DNA from: Planctomycetota bacterium
Lineage (GTDB): Bacteria > Planctomycetota > UBA1135 > UBA2386
Direction: 5' to 3'
Assembly: GCA_016794035.1 (NCBI GenBank)
Contig: JAEUHS010000090.1
Span: 1 to 64,000 of the forward strand
Length of the DNA: 64,000 nt
Positions 7,832 through 17,446 of this stretch are shown here, in pieces. Made by a program: the position numbers and the translations under genes. Below the pieces are notes generated by a model. That model was not told where the DNA came from and ran no database searches. It was given only the letters and a program-made list of their open reading frames with translations. Positions within the stretch are counted from its first letter, which is position 1. The number at the start of each line of letters is the position of its first letter.

Positions 7832-8910
7832 GAGGAGCCTTCGGCCCGGGCGCGGATGGCGCGCATCAGGTCTTGCAGGAAGTGGATGTTGTGCAACGAC
7901 AGCAGGATGCCGGCCAGCATCTCGTCGGCGACCGCGAGATGGCGCAGGTAGGCACGCGAGAACGTGCCGCAGGTGTAGCAGCCGCAGCCGTCGACCAGCG
8001 GTGCCGGGTCGTCGGCGTACTGGGCGTTGCGCAGCTTCAACGAGGTGCCGTCCTTGCCGAACGCGGTGTGGTTCCGGCCGTGGCGGGTCGGGATCACGCA
8101 GTCGAACAGGTCGACGCCGCGCGCGGTGGCCGCGAGCAGGTCGTCGGGCGTGCCGACGCCCATCATGTAGCGCACCCGGTCGGCCGGCAGGTGGTCGATG
8201 CAGGCGTCGAGCGCGACCGCCATCTGCTGCTTGGTCTCGCCGACGCTGAGCCCGCCGATCGCGTAGCCGTCGAACTCCATCGCCGCCAGCGCCTGCGCAC
8301 TCGCAGCGCGCAGCTCGGGGTCGATGCCGCCCTGGCAGATCGCGAACACCGCCTGGCCGCGCGCGGCGCCGCCCCAGCGCTCGTGCACGTCGCGCGCCGT
8401 GCGGGCCCAGCGCAGCGTGCGTTCGTGGGCGATGCGCTGCGTGTCCCGATCGGCGTCGCCGGGCGGGCACTGGTCGAGCACCATCGCGATGTCGGGTCCG
8501 AGCTGGCGCTGGAACGTCAGCACCGATTCGGGCGTGCAGCGGTGCGTGCTGCCGTCGATCACCGACTGGAACGTGACGCCGGCGTCGTCGATCGCGACCT
8601 TGCCGCCGAGCGAGAACACCTGGTAGCCGCCGGAGTCGGTCAGGATCGGTCCGGACCAGCCCATGAAGCGGTGCAGGCCGCCGAGCCGTTCGATGCGTTC
8701 GGCGCCGGGTCGCACGTGCAGGTGGTAGCTGTTGGCGAGGATCAGTTCGCTGCCGGTCGCGCGCACCTGCTCGGGGGTGAGCCCCTTCAGCGTCGCGTAG
8801 GTGCCGACCGGCGCGAAGCACGGCGTCTCGAACGAACCGTGCGGCGTGTGGTAGCGGCCGCGGCGCAGCCGACCGTTCTCGGCGAGCAGTTCGAAGCGGA
8901 ACGCGCTCAC
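7828..8910 (-). CDS. tgt: Queuine tRNA-ribosyltransferase
   Basis: 360 aa, full length for the bacterial family. It exchanges guanine-34 of GUN-anticodon tRNAs for preQ1 in queuosine synthesis. TDSGGYQVFSL gives the active-site Asp, LFDCVIPTRHGRN contains the catalytic nucleophile Asp (about residue 270), and the structural zinc site is the exact CxCx2Cx25H pattern (Cys309, Cys311, Cys314, His340). It starts with GTG overlapping the TGA of ruvB (GTGA) and ends overlapping the next gene, placing it in the middle of a three-gene operon. No queA is nearby in the window. Confidence 0.97.
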   Translation of the reverse strand: MSAFRFELLAENGRLRRGRYHTPHGSFETPCFAPVGTYATLKGLTPEQVRATGSELILANSYHLHVRPGAERIERLGGLHRFMGWSGPILTDSGGYQVFSLGGKVAIDDAGVTFQSVIDGSTHRCTPESVLTFQRQLGPDIAMVLDQCPPGDADRDTQRIAHERTLRWARTARDVHERWGGAARGQAVFAICQGGIDPELRAASAQALAAMEFDGYAIGGLSVGETKQQMAVALDACIDHLPADRVRYMMGVGTPDDLLAATARGVDLFDCVIPTRHGRNHTAFGKDGTSLKLRNAQYADDPAPLVDGCGCYTCGTFSRAYLRHLAVADEMLAGILLSLHNIHFLQDLMRAIRARAEGSS

Positions 8911-9917
8911 GCGAACGGCAGCTCGCCGGTGTGATGCTTCGGCGGCTCGGCGCCGACGTGGGCGTAGGCCTGCGGCGTGGCGATGCGGCCGCGCGCCGTG
9001 CGCGCCAGCAGGCCGCAGCGGATCAGATGCGGCTCCAGCACCTCTTCGATCGTGTCCTCGGCCTCGTCGACCATCGCCGCGAGCGTCTTCAGGCCGACGG
9101 CCTCGCCGCGCTGGATCAGCGCGCGCAGCACGCGGCGGTCGACCTCCTCGAGGCCGAGGTGGTCGATGCGCAGCCGGTCGACGGCGTCGCGCGCGGTCGC
9201 CGCATCGACCGCCGGCTTGCCGGTCACCTGCGCGAGGTCGCGCACGCGGCGCAGGATGCGCAGCGCCATGCGCGGCGTGCCGCGGCTGCGCTGCGCGCAC
9301 AGGTGCGCCGCCTCGGCCTCGAGCTGCACCTGCAGCCGCACGGCGGCACGCAGCAGGATCTGTTCGAGGTCGGCGATCGGATACGGCTCGAGCCGCTCGA
9401 CGATGCCGAAGCGCGAGCGGAACGGCGCGGTCAGCAGGCCCTCGCGCGTGGTCGCGCCGACCAGCGTGAACGGTTGCACGCCGAGCCGCACGCTGCGGCC
9501 GCTGGGACCCGGATCGAGCACCACGTCGATCGCGTGGTCTTCCATCGCCGAGTAGAGGTACTCTTCGAGCGCCTTCGGCAGCCGGTGGATCTCGTCGACG
9601 AACAGCACCTGGTCGCGCTGCAGGCGCGTCAACGTGCCGGCCAGGTCCTTCGGCGCGCCGAGCGCCGGCCCCGAGGTGATCACCAGGTCGACGCCCATGC
9701 CCTGTGCGATCAGGTGTGCCAGCGTCGTCTTGCCCAGGCCCGGCGGCCCGCACAGCAGCACGTGGTCGAGCGGCTCGCTGCGTTCGCGGGCGGCGCGGAT
9801 CGCGATGCCGAGGTTGTCGCGGATCTGCGCCTGGCCGACGAACTCACCGAACGAGTTCGGTCGCAGGCTGCGGTCGAACTCGCGGTCCACCGCGTCGGGC
9901 ACGTCGTGGAACACCAT
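8907..9917 (-). CDS. ruvB: Holliday junction DNA helicase subunit RuvB
   Basis: 336 aa, typical RuvB length. This AAA+ motor drives branch migration with RuvA. Walker A is GPPGLGKTT (about residues 57-65), Walker B is VDEIH (107-111), sensor I is VGATTREG and the arginine finger lies in PFRSRFG; the C-terminal winged-helix domain is complete. It is first in the operon with tgt and an exported nuclease-like gene. ruvA and ruvC are not in this window. The ATG is supported by a TACGAT element 9 bases upstream. Confidence 0.98.
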   Translation of the reverse strand: MVFHDVPDAVDREFDRSLRPNSFGEFVGQAQIRDNLGIAIRAARERSEPLDHVLLCGPPGLGKTTLAHLIAQGMGVDLVITSGPALGAPKDLAGTLTRLQRDQVLFVDEIHRLPKALEEYLYSAMEDHAIDVVLDPGPSGRSVRLGVQPFTLVGATTREGLLTAPFRSRFGIVERLEPYPIADLEQILLRAAVRLQVQLEAEAAHLCAQRSRGTPRMALRILRRVRDLAQVTGKPAVDAATARDAVDRLRIDHLGLEEVDRRVLRALIQRGEAVGLKTLAAMVDEAEDTIEEVLEPHLIRCGLLARTARGRIATPQAYAHVGAEPPKHHTGELPFA

Positions 9918-9926
9918 GGCGCGCGG

Positions 9927-9932
9927 ATCGTA
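9927..9932 (-). promoter_or_regulatory. Candidate -10 element (TACGAT) for ruvB
   Basis: TACGAT on the minus strand, 9 bases before the ruvB ATG, no Shine-Dalgarno sequence between. Predicts a leaderless ruvB-tgt mRNA. Confidence 0.5.
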
Positions 9933-9955
9933 CTTGCCTTGCGGCCGCGTTCCAC

Positions 9956-9961
9956 CACGCT
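9956..9961 (+). promoter_or_regulatory. Candidate -10 element (CACGCT) for the globin gene
   Basis: CACGCT ends 6 bases before the GTG at 9968. It is a weaker match (C at the first position) but falls at the spacing seen elsewhere and helps to choose the start. Confidence 0.3.
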
Positions 9962-9967
9962 GTGCGT

Positions 9968-10363
9968 GTGGACGCGTCCGAAGAGCTGCCGATCTTCCAG
10001 TTGCTGGGAGCCGAAACCCTGAGCGCGATCGTCGCCGGCTTCTACCGGCGCGTGCCCGACGACCCGATCCTCGGGCCGCTGTACCCGGCGGGGGACTTCG
10101 TCGGCGCCGAGCAGCGCCTGCGCTCGTTCCTGCTGTACCGCTTCGGCGGCCCGCCCGACTACCTGCGCGAGCGCGGCCACCCGCGGCTGCGCATGCGGCA
10201 CGCGCCGTTCGCGGTCGACCGGGCCGCGCGCGACCGCTGGATGCAGCTGATGCTGGCCGCGGTCGACGAGCAGGTGGCGGCCGGCAGGGTGTCCGCGCAG
10301 CACCGCGACTACCTGGAGCGGTTCCTCGGCGACATCGCGACGTTCCTGATCAACCGCGCGTGA
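9968..10363 (+). CDS. Truncated haemoglobin, group II-like
   Basis: 131 aa, the normal size of a 2-over-2 globin. Recognisable landmarks are the B10-type Tyr in AGFYRRV, PLYP in the CD region, RLRSFLLYRFGGP on helix E, the proximal His in RMRHAPF, and a Trp in RDRWMQL at the G8 position, which points to group II (GlbO type). Such proteins bind O2 or NO, or act in redox chemistry. GTG at 9968 is preferred over GTG at 9962 because of the upstream hexamer spacing. The gene is divergent from ruvB with a 50-base intergenic region. Confidence 0.88.
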   Translation: MDASEELPIFQLLGAETLSAIVAGFYRRVPDDPILGPLYPAGDFVGAEQRLRSFLLYRFGGPPDYLRERGHPRLRMRHAPFAVDRAARDRWMQLMLAAVDEQVAAGRVSAQHRDYLERFLGDIATFLINRA

Positions 10364-10390
10364 GCGGTTCCGGGGTGCGGCGGCGCCGGC

Positions 10391-10396
10391 TACCGT
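10391..10396 (+). promoter_or_regulatory. Candidate -10 element (TACCGT) for the DUF1080 gene
   Basis: TACCGT ends 8 bases before the ATG at 10405; the intervening bases are ggccggcc, with no ribosome-binding site. Confidence 0.5.
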
Positions 10397-10404
10397 GGCC
10401 GGCC

Positions 10405-11688
10405 ATGCGTCTCCCGTCCGCCTTGCTCGCCGTCGCCTGCGCGCTCCCCGCCCAGACCCTCGATCCCGCCGCCGCGGGCTTCCGCCGGCTGTGGAACGGC
10501 ACCGACCTGCAGGGCTGGCACGGCCAGCGGCACTTCGATCCGGCGCAGCTCGCGGCCATGGATCCCGAGGCGCGCGCGAAGCTGCGCGCCGAGGACGACG
10601 CGACGATGCGCGCGCACTGGCGCGTCGAGGCCGGCGAACTGGTCAACGACGGCGAGGGCGCGTTCCTGACCACCGACGCGGACTTCGGCGACGCCGAGTA
10701 CCGGCTCGAGTACCGCACCGTCGCCAACGCCGACTCCGGCATCTACCTGCGCGGCTGCCCGCAGGTGCAGATCTGGGACTGCACCGAGGCCGGCGGCAAG
10801 TGGCAGCTCGGCGCCGACAAGGGCAGCGGCGGGTTGTGGAACAACCAGACCCACGAGCGCTTCCCGCCGAGGGTCGCCGACAAGCCGTTCGGCGAGTGGA
10901 ACCGGCTCGAGATCCGCCAGCTCGGCGAACGCGTCTGGGTGACGTTGAACGGGGTCGTCACCGCCGACGGCGTGGTGCTGGAGAACTACTGGGACCGCAC
11001 GCGGCCGGTGCCGGCGCGCGGGCCGCTGCAGCTGCAGACCCACGGCGGCGAGATCCGCTTCCGCGAACTGTGGGGGCGCGACATCCCGGCCGACGAAGCG
11101 AACGCGGTGCTGGCGGCGCGCGACGCGCCGTCGTTCGTGCCGATCTTCGACGGCGAGACGTTCGCCGGCTGGCAGGGCGACGTCGACAGCTACGAGATCG
11201 TCGCCGGCACGATCCGGTGCAGGGCCGGCAAGGGCGGCAACCTGTTCACGGTGGACTCGTTCGGCGACTACGTCGTGCGGCTGCAGTTCCGCCTGCCGCC
11301 GGCGGGCAACAACGGCCTCGCGATCCACTACCCGGGCCAGGGCGATCCCGCCTACGCCGGCTGCGAGATCCAGGTGCTCGACGACACGGCACCGCAGTAC
11401 GCCCAAGGCGAGCCGTGGCAGTTCCACGGCTCGGTCTACGGCGTCGTGCCCGCGCAGCGCGGCTACCTGCGGCCGGTGGGCGAGTGGAACTTCGAACAGG
11501 TGACCGTGCGCGGCACGCACGTCACCGTCGAGCTGAACGGCACCACGATCGTCGCCGCCGACGTGAGCAAGCTGCCGACGCACCTCGGCGAACGCCACAC
11601 GGGCAAGGACCGAACCGAGGGCCACTTCGGCTTCTGCGGCCACAACGACCCGGTGGCGTTCCGCGACGTGCAGCTGCGGCGGCTCTGA
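10405..11688 (+). CDS. Secreted protein with two DUF1080 (3-keto-disaccharide hydrolase) domains
   Basis: 427 aa with a signal peptide ending at ALPAQ. The first DUF1080 domain begins RLWNGTDLQGWHG and the second PIFDGETFAGWQG (about residue 250), each opening with the typical L/F-W/D-NG/DG-x-LxGW pattern. Both contain the YLRG/IHYPG and WNRLEI/WNFEQV strands of this lectin-like jelly roll. DUF1080 is abundant in planctomycetes; some members hydrolyse 3-keto-glycosides and others probably bind glycans. Which applies here cannot be told. The gene is monocistronic, convergent with the peroxidase gene 12 bases downstream. Confidence 0.9.
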   Translation: MRLPSALLAVACALPAQTLDPAAAGFRRLWNGTDLQGWHGQRHFDPAQLAAMDPEARAKLRAEDDATMRAHWRVEAGELVNDGEGAFLTTDADFGDAEYRLEYRTVANADSGIYLRGCPQVQIWDCTEAGGKWQLGADKGSGGLWNNQTHERFPPRVADKPFGEWNRLEIRQLGERVWVTLNGVVTADGVVLENYWDRTRPVPARGPLQLQTHGGEIRFRELWGRDIPADEANAVLAARDAPSFVPIFDGETFAGWQGDVDSYEIVAGTIRCRAGKGGNLFTVDSFGDYVVRLQFRLPPAGNNGLAIHYPGQGDPAYAGCEIQVLDDTAPQYAQGEPWQFHGSVYGVVPAQRGYLRPVGEWNFEQVTVRGTHVTVELNGTTIVAADVSKLPTHLGERHTGKDRTEGHFGFCGHNDPVAFRDVQLRRL

Positions 11689-11700
11689 CCGCCGCCCCGC

Positions 11701-13335
11701 TCACCAGATCGGCAGCTCGGTACCGGGGCTCGCCGCGAGGCCGAACGGCGCCTGCGCATCGAACGCGAACAGCTGCAGGAACACCGACTGCGGCGGCAGC
11801 GCGGCGGGGATCGGCACGTTCCAGGTCGTGTGGCCCGGCTGGCCAGCGCCGCCCGGCAGGAAGAACAGCCGCGCGGCGTCAATCTGCACGTTCAGCGGCA
11901 GACCGAGCAGCGACCAGCCGGGCTCGAACGACGCGTGGCCGAGGCCGAGCACGCCGATCGTGGTGCCGCCGCCGGCGACGAGACCGAGCTTCCAGTCGGC
12001 GTTGCCGGGGAACGCCGGCACGGTGTCGATCACGAGCGGCATCGTCGCGCCGGCGCGACCCTGGCCGAAGGTGCGCGGCGGCGGCGCCACCGTGCTGCGC
12101 AGTGTCGGGTGGTCGAACGGCGGCAGCTGCAGCGCCGCGCGCTGGTCGGTCAGCGCCGTGCGCACGAACTCCTGCGCCAGGAACACCTCGTTGGCGCTGA
12201 CGCCGAGTTGCTGCAGCGGCAGCAGGAACGGATCGAGGTTCGACGTGTCGACGCCGTGGCCCTGCAGGTAGACGTTCAGCGTCGAGGCCGGATCGGTCCA
12301 CTGCAGCGGATCGTCGAGCGCCGGGCTCTGGCCGTTGTGGAACAGCCGCGGTCGCAGGCCGGCGTTGCGCAACGTCGGCGTCTTGAACGCGCCGTCGTCC
12401 TCGGAGACGTCGCTGAAGGCACCGACGCCCAGGTCTTCACCGGCGGGGCGCAGGCCCAGCGAGTGCCACAGGTCGTCGCTGAACGTCGGCGCCCAGTGGC
12501 AGGCGCTGCAGCGGCCGGCGCCCTGGAAGACGATCCAGCCGTCCTTCTCGGTCGGGGTCATCGCGCCGGTGTCGCCCGCCGTGTAGCGATCCCACGGCGT
12601 GTCGTCGGGCAGCTGCGTGCGTTCGTAGCTGGCCAGCGCGAAGGCGATGCGCCGCGCGTCGATCGCCGGCGTGCCGAAGGCCGCGGCGAACAGCAGCGGG
12701 TAGGTGGGGTTCTGCTGCAGCGCCGCCTGCACGTCGCCGGTCAGCGCGTGCGCGAGCGCCAGCGGCGTCGCGCTCTGCAGCTTCTGCCGCACCTGCGACC
12801 AGGTGCGGCCCTCGTGGCCCATCTCGACCGGGCTCAGGATCGGCACCACCGCCTGGCTCTCGAGCGCGCCGCCGAACGGGATCGCCTCGGCGCCCGTCTC
12901 CGGATCGAGGAACTGCGAACCGGCGCGCAGATCCCAGAACAGGTCGAACGCCGCGGCGGCGCCCATGTGCGAGGGCGCGGTGCGGTGCGTCGCCTGGCGC
13001 CGGAAGCCGAACGTCGCATCGGCGGTGAAGCGGCCGTTGCCGGCCTGGCGCGTGACCCCGAACGAGCCGCGCGCGTCGTCGGCCGTGCCGAAGATGCCGT
13101 CGGCCCCGGGATGCAGCGCCTGCGCGGCGCGCGGATCGCTGCCGCCGAACGCCGGCTGGTGGCAGGTGCCGCAGGCCGTCGAGTCGTCACTCGACAGCTG
13201 TTCGTCCCAGAACAGGATCTTGCCGAGCACGACCTTCTCGGGCGTCAGCGGGTTCTCGGCCGGCACGTAGATGGGAACCTGCGCCGGCAGGGACGCGGCC
13301 AGCAGCAGCGCGCCGGGGACGATCTTGCGGAGCAT
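11701..13335 (-). CDS. Di-haem cytochrome c peroxidase/MauG family protein with C-terminal extension
   Basis: 544 aa, exported (signal peptide ending SLPAQ). Two haem c motifs, CGTCH near residue 55 and CSACH near residue 284, with PVEMGHEG and KTPTLRNAG segments, are characteristic of the bacterial CCP/MauG family. These use H2O2 to oxidise a protein or cofactor in the periplasm. Usual members end around residue 400; here ~140 further residues follow, rich in Gly and beta-strand patterns (WSLLGLPLNV, SVFLQLFAFD, APFGLAASPGTEL), a type of C-terminal module often repeated on secreted proteins of this bacterial group. A TAGACT element lies 30 bases upstream of the ATG. Confidence 0.88.
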   Translation of the reverse strand: MLRKIVPGALLLAASLPAQVPIYVPAENPLTPEKVVLGKILFWDEQLSSDDSTACGTCHQPAFGGSDPRAAQALHPGADGIFGTADDARGSFGVTRQAGNGRFTADATFGFRRQATHRTAPSHMGAAAAFDLFWDLRAGSQFLDPETGAEAIPFGGALESQAVVPILSPVEMGHEGRTWSQVRQKLQSATPLALAHALTGDVQAALQQNPTYPLLFAAAFGTPAIDARRIAFALASYERTQLPDDTPWDRYTAGDTGAMTPTEKDGWIVFQGAGRCSACHWAPTFSDDLWHSLGLRPAGEDLGVGAFSDVSEDDGAFKTPTLRNAGLRPRLFHNGQSPALDDPLQWTDPASTLNVYLQGHGVDTSNLDPFLLPLQQLGVSANEVFLAQEFVRTALTDQRAALQLPPFDHPTLRSTVAPPPRTFGQGRAGATMPLVIDTVPAFPGNADWKLGLVAGGGTTIGVLGLGHASFEPGWSLLGLPLNVQIDAARLFFLPGGAGQPGHTTWNVPIPAALPPQSVFLQLFAFDAQAPFGLAASPGTELPIW

Positions 13336-13365
13336 GGGAGACGGCGGTCGGCTTGGGGCCCGGAC

Positions 13366-13371
13366 AGTCTA
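13366..13371 (-). promoter_or_regulatory. Candidate -10 element (TAGACT) for the peroxidase gene
   Basis: TAGACT on the minus strand, 30 bases before the ATG at 13335, implying a short leader of about 23 bases. No clear Shine-Dalgarno sequence is seen. Confidence 0.35.
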
Positions 13372-13415
13372 CCTCGGGCGGCGGCGGTCGGCGCGGGTCG
13401 CAGGACGTAGTCCGG

Positions 13416-14507
13416 TCAGCCGCCGAACAGCTGCGTCCAGGTCTGGCCGTAGCGGCCGAGGCCGGTGCGCGCGTGGCCGCCGAGCATGTTCTTGTGGTGG
13501 CCGGGGCTGTACCACCAGGCCTCGATCGCGCCTTCGCCGCGCGACTGGCCGGCGGCGATGTTCTCCGCCGATGCGCTGGTGCCGGCGCGCGAGGCGCGGT
13601 CGCTGAACGTGCGTTTGCCTTCGACCGGCGACTCGTGGGCGAAGAAGCCGAGCGTGGCCATGTCCTTGCTGTGGTCGCGCGCCGCGTTGCCGAGCTTCTC
13701 GTCGATGCGCACGGCGTTGAGCCCGAGCGCGATGCGGATGCGGTTGAGCTCCAGCGTGCCGGCGAACTCCGCCGCATCCATGCCGATGCGCAGGGTGTCG
13801 TTGGTCTCGAGCGCGCGGCGGTCGCCGGCACCCAGCGGCAGCGCGTAGAGGCAGGCGCGCGCGAACTCGTCGTCGACCCCGGCGTCGCCCGCCGGCGGCG
13901 CGGGCAGGCCGGCGCGTTCGACGTGCCGGCGGCCCTCGGCGTCGCCGTCGAGCTGGTGCGCGGCCTCGAGGCAGAGGTCGTGCCAGCCGTCGAGCGCGGC
14001 GACCTTCTGCCGCAGGGCTTCGACCTCGGCCGCCAGCTCGGGCTCGTGCGCGAACACCTGCGCCGCGGTCGGCAGCAGCATGCCGCGCAGCTCCGCCAGC
14101 AGCGGGTCGAGTTCGGCGTGGATCATCTCCTTGCTGAGGTCGGCGCGCGCCGTGATCGAGCGGGCGGTCTTGCGGGCCGCGTCGACCTTGGCCTCGCCGC
14201 CCTTCCCGAGCAGCGCCTGCTGCGTCGCCGGCACCGCCTTGGCGAAGCGCTGCAGCGCGCGCTCGCGCAGGCGTTCGCACTGTGTGCGCTGGTCGGCGTA
14301 GGCCTTCGTCAACGCGTCGAACAGCGACGTGCGCACCGGCACCGTGCGGTCGTGCAGTTGCCCGGCGATGCCGCGGGCATCGTCGAGCGTGACGTCGCGC
14401 GCCGACAGCCGCATCAGCAGCGTCGAGGCCGGCACGGCGGCAGGCTCCTGCGCGGTGAGCAGCGTCGTCAGCAGCACCAGCGGCGCCAGGGCGCGCGCCC
14501 GCCGCAC
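13416..14507 (-). CDS. Exported CAP (SCP/PR-1) domain protein
   Basis: 363 aa. A signal peptide (ending around LLTAQ) precedes ~200 residues of mainly helical, Ala/Leu/Arg-rich sequence, then a C-terminal CAP domain of ~130 residues: LELNRIRIALGL, LGNAARDHSKDMA, FFAHESP, ENIAAGQS, and WWYSPGHHKNML, including the His/Glu/His residues of the CAP cavity. Bacterial CAP proteins are secreted, and their role is mostly unknown. The GTG start shares one base with the TAG stop of the upstream gene, so the two genes are translationally coupled and likely act together. Confidence 0.87.
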   Translation of the reverse strand: MRRARALAPLVLLTTLLTAQEPAAVPASTLLMRLSARDVTLDDARGIAGQLHDRTVPVRTSLFDALTKAYADQRTQCERLRERALQRFAKAVPATQQALLGKGGEAKVDAARKTARSITARADLSKEMIHAELDPLLAELRGMLLPTAAQVFAHEPELAAEVEALRQKVAALDGWHDLCLEAAHQLDGDAEGRRHVERAGLPAPPAGDAGVDDEFARACLYALPLGAGDRRALETNDTLRIGMDAAEFAGTLELNRIRIALGLNAVRIDEKLGNAARDHSKDMATLGFFAHESPVEGKRTFSDRASRAGTSASAENIAAGQSRGEGAIEAWWYSPGHHKNMLGGHARTGLGRYGQTWTQLFGG

Positions 14508-15316
14508 TACTTGCCGTCGCCGGGCGGCGTCCAGTTCGGGTTCTTGTTGAGCCAGTGCTGCCAGTCGGTGAACTGGGAATGCGAGGCGCCGGTGAGCTTC
14601 TGCAGGGTGCTGTTCCACTTGCCTTCGATGGCGCGCAGGGTGCGGCGCGCGTTCTGGGGGCCCATGTCGATCGGTGCGTTCGGATCCGTCGGGTCGGCGG
14701 TGGTCGCCAGCTGGTGCAGCGCGCCCCACTCGCGGATCAGGGTCTTGACGGTGCTGCGGCGCAGCTTCAGGTCGAGCTCGGTGTAGTTGCCGAGCGCCTC
14801 GCCGGCGGCGGCGCGCAGTTCGTCGTGCGGCGAACGCACCGCGGTGTCGGTCAGCAGGTCGACCTGCTTCTCGTCCTTGGTGCGGCCGAGCGCCAGCAGC
14901 AGGTGCGCCAGGAGCGGCAGGTTGTCCTGGTGCCGCTTGTCCTCGACCGCCTTCGCCAGCTCCTTGCCGCCGTCGGCGCCGAACTTCGCCAGCGCGTCGG
15001 CGGTCTCGCGGTAGAGGATGTCCTTCTCCGGCGGGCGCGCCTTGCCGGTGCGGAACACGTCGCCGAGCGCCTTGGCCAGCCGATCCCGGTCCTTGGGGTT
15101 GCGGTGGTCGACGTCCTGGGTCAGCTTCTGGATCAGCCCGATCGCCTGGAAGTCGTTGGCCATCTTCGTGTCGCTGACCAGCGCCTTCAGCTCCTTGAGC
15201 TGGTCGGGCAGCGCCGGGTCGACCGGCGGCGGGGTCGGGGCCTGGGCCGTGGCCAGCGCCGCCATGCACAGGGCGATGGCGAGGCCGCCGGGAGCGCGGG
15301 TCGGCTGCGGGGTCAT
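14507..15316 (-). CDS. Exported helical-repeat hypothetical protein
   Basis: 269 aa with a signal peptide (ending ALATAQ). The rest is highly charged and helical, with HEAT-like units (LAKALGDVFRT, LLAHLLLALGRTKDEKQ, ELRAAAGEALGNY). No catalytic motif is recognised. It is the first gene of a two-gene operon with the CAP-domain protein, whose GTG overlaps its stop. A scaffold or binding role is plausible but unproven. Confidence 0.78.
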   Translation of the reverse strand: MTPQPTRAPGGLAIALCMAALATAQAPTPPPVDPALPDQLKELKALVSDTKMANDFQAIGLIQKLTQDVDHRNPKDRDRLAKALGDVFRTGKARPPEKDILYRETADALAKFGADGGKELAKAVEDKRHQDNLPLLAHLLLALGRTKDEKQVDLLTDTAVRSPHDELRAAAGEALGNYTELDLKLRRSTVKTLIREWGALHQLATTADPTDPNAPIDMGPQNARRTLRAIEGKWNSTLQKLTGASHSQFTDWQHWLNKNPNWTPPGDGK

Positions 15317-15322
15317 GGGCGT

Positions 15323-15328
15323 AGCGTA
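15323..15328 (-). promoter_or_regulatory. Candidate -10 element (TACGCT) for the helical-repeat/CAP operon
   Basis: TACGCT lies 6 bases before the ATG at 15316, without a Shine-Dalgarno sequence. Confidence 0.4.
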
Positions 15329-15518
15329 GCGTCGACCGGCGCGGCGCGCGCGTGTGCGCCGCGGAACGGCGCCGACGGCGGCGGCGATGCCGAGTCCGGC
15401 CGCGATCCTGGCCGGGCATCGCCGCCGGGCCGTGCAGATGCAGGCAAGGAAACCCGGTGCGGGCTTGGACTCACCGGCCGCCTTCCGTTAGCACATTCGC
15501 CCCTCGTTGGATCCTCAC

Positions 15519-16480
15519 GTGCGGTCCGTCCTGATCACTGGTGGCGCCGGCTTCATCGGCTCGCATCTCGGCCAGCGGCTGTTGGCCGCGGGCGATCGCG
15601 TGCGCGTGCTCGACAACCTCGACGCCTTCTACGACGTCGCGCTGAAGCGGCGCAACCTCGCCGAACTCGCCGCGGCCGGCGGCGATCGGTTCGAGTTCCT
15701 GGAGGGCGACATCCGCGACGCGGACGCGTGCCGGCGCGCGGTGGCCGGCGCCGACACGGTCGTGCACCTGGCGGCGCTGGCCGGGGTGCGGCCGTCGATC
15801 CAGGACCCGGTGCGCTACATGGACGTCAACGTCACCGGCACGCAGGTGCTGCTGCAGCAGATCGAGGCTCGCGCGACGCGCTTCGTGTTCGGCAGCAGCT
15901 CGTCGGTCTACGGCGGCAACACCAAGGTGCCGTTCGCCGAGGCCGACCCGGTCGACCGGCCGGTGTCGCCGTACGCGGCCAGCAAGAAGGCCGGCGAGGT
16001 GCAGTGCTTCACCTGGCACCACCTGCACGGCAACCGCGTCACCTGCCTGCGGTTCTTCACCGTCTACGGGCCGCGCCAGCGGCCGGAGATGGCGATCCAC
16101 CAGTTCGCGCGCCACATCACCGACGGCACCGAGCTGCCGTTCTTCGGCGACGGCAGTTCGCGGCGCGACTACACCTACGTCGACGACATCGTGCAGGGCA
16201 TCGAGGCGGCGATGCGCTGCGAACGGCCCTACGCGATCTACAACCTCGGCGGCGCGGCGACCACGTCGCTGGCCGAGATGGTGCACCAGCTCGAACGCGC
16301 GCTCGGCAAGCCGGCCAAGAAGAAGCAGCTGCCCGACCAGCCCGGCGACGTGCCGATCACGTTCGCCGACGTGTCGCTGGCCGAGCAGGAGCTCGGCTAC
16401 CGCTGCACGACTCCGCTGGCCGAGGGCATCCAGAAGTTCTGCCGCTGGTACCTCGAGCAGAAGCGCGCAGGGGTCGTGCG

Positions 16481-16484
<4 letters not shown>
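15519..16484 (+). CDS. NAD-dependent epimerase, UDP-glucuronate 4-epimerase-like
   Basis: 321 aa, extended SDR fold. It has the Rossmann motif TGGAGFIG, the DNLDAFYDVALKRRN segment that is typical of UDP-glucuronate epimerases (CapI/LpsL type), the SSSSVYGG serine motif and the catalytic YAASK. It probably interconverts UDP-GlcA and UDP-GalA or a related pair for surface glycans. The GTG at 15519 gives the canonical N-terminus; a TTG at 15507 would add four residues and has a CACATT hexamer 9 bases upstream. First gene of a five-gene nucleotide-sugar operon; its TGA overlaps the next ATG. Confidence 0.85.
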
Positions 16485-17442
<958 letters not shown>

Positions 17443-17446
<4 letters not shown>

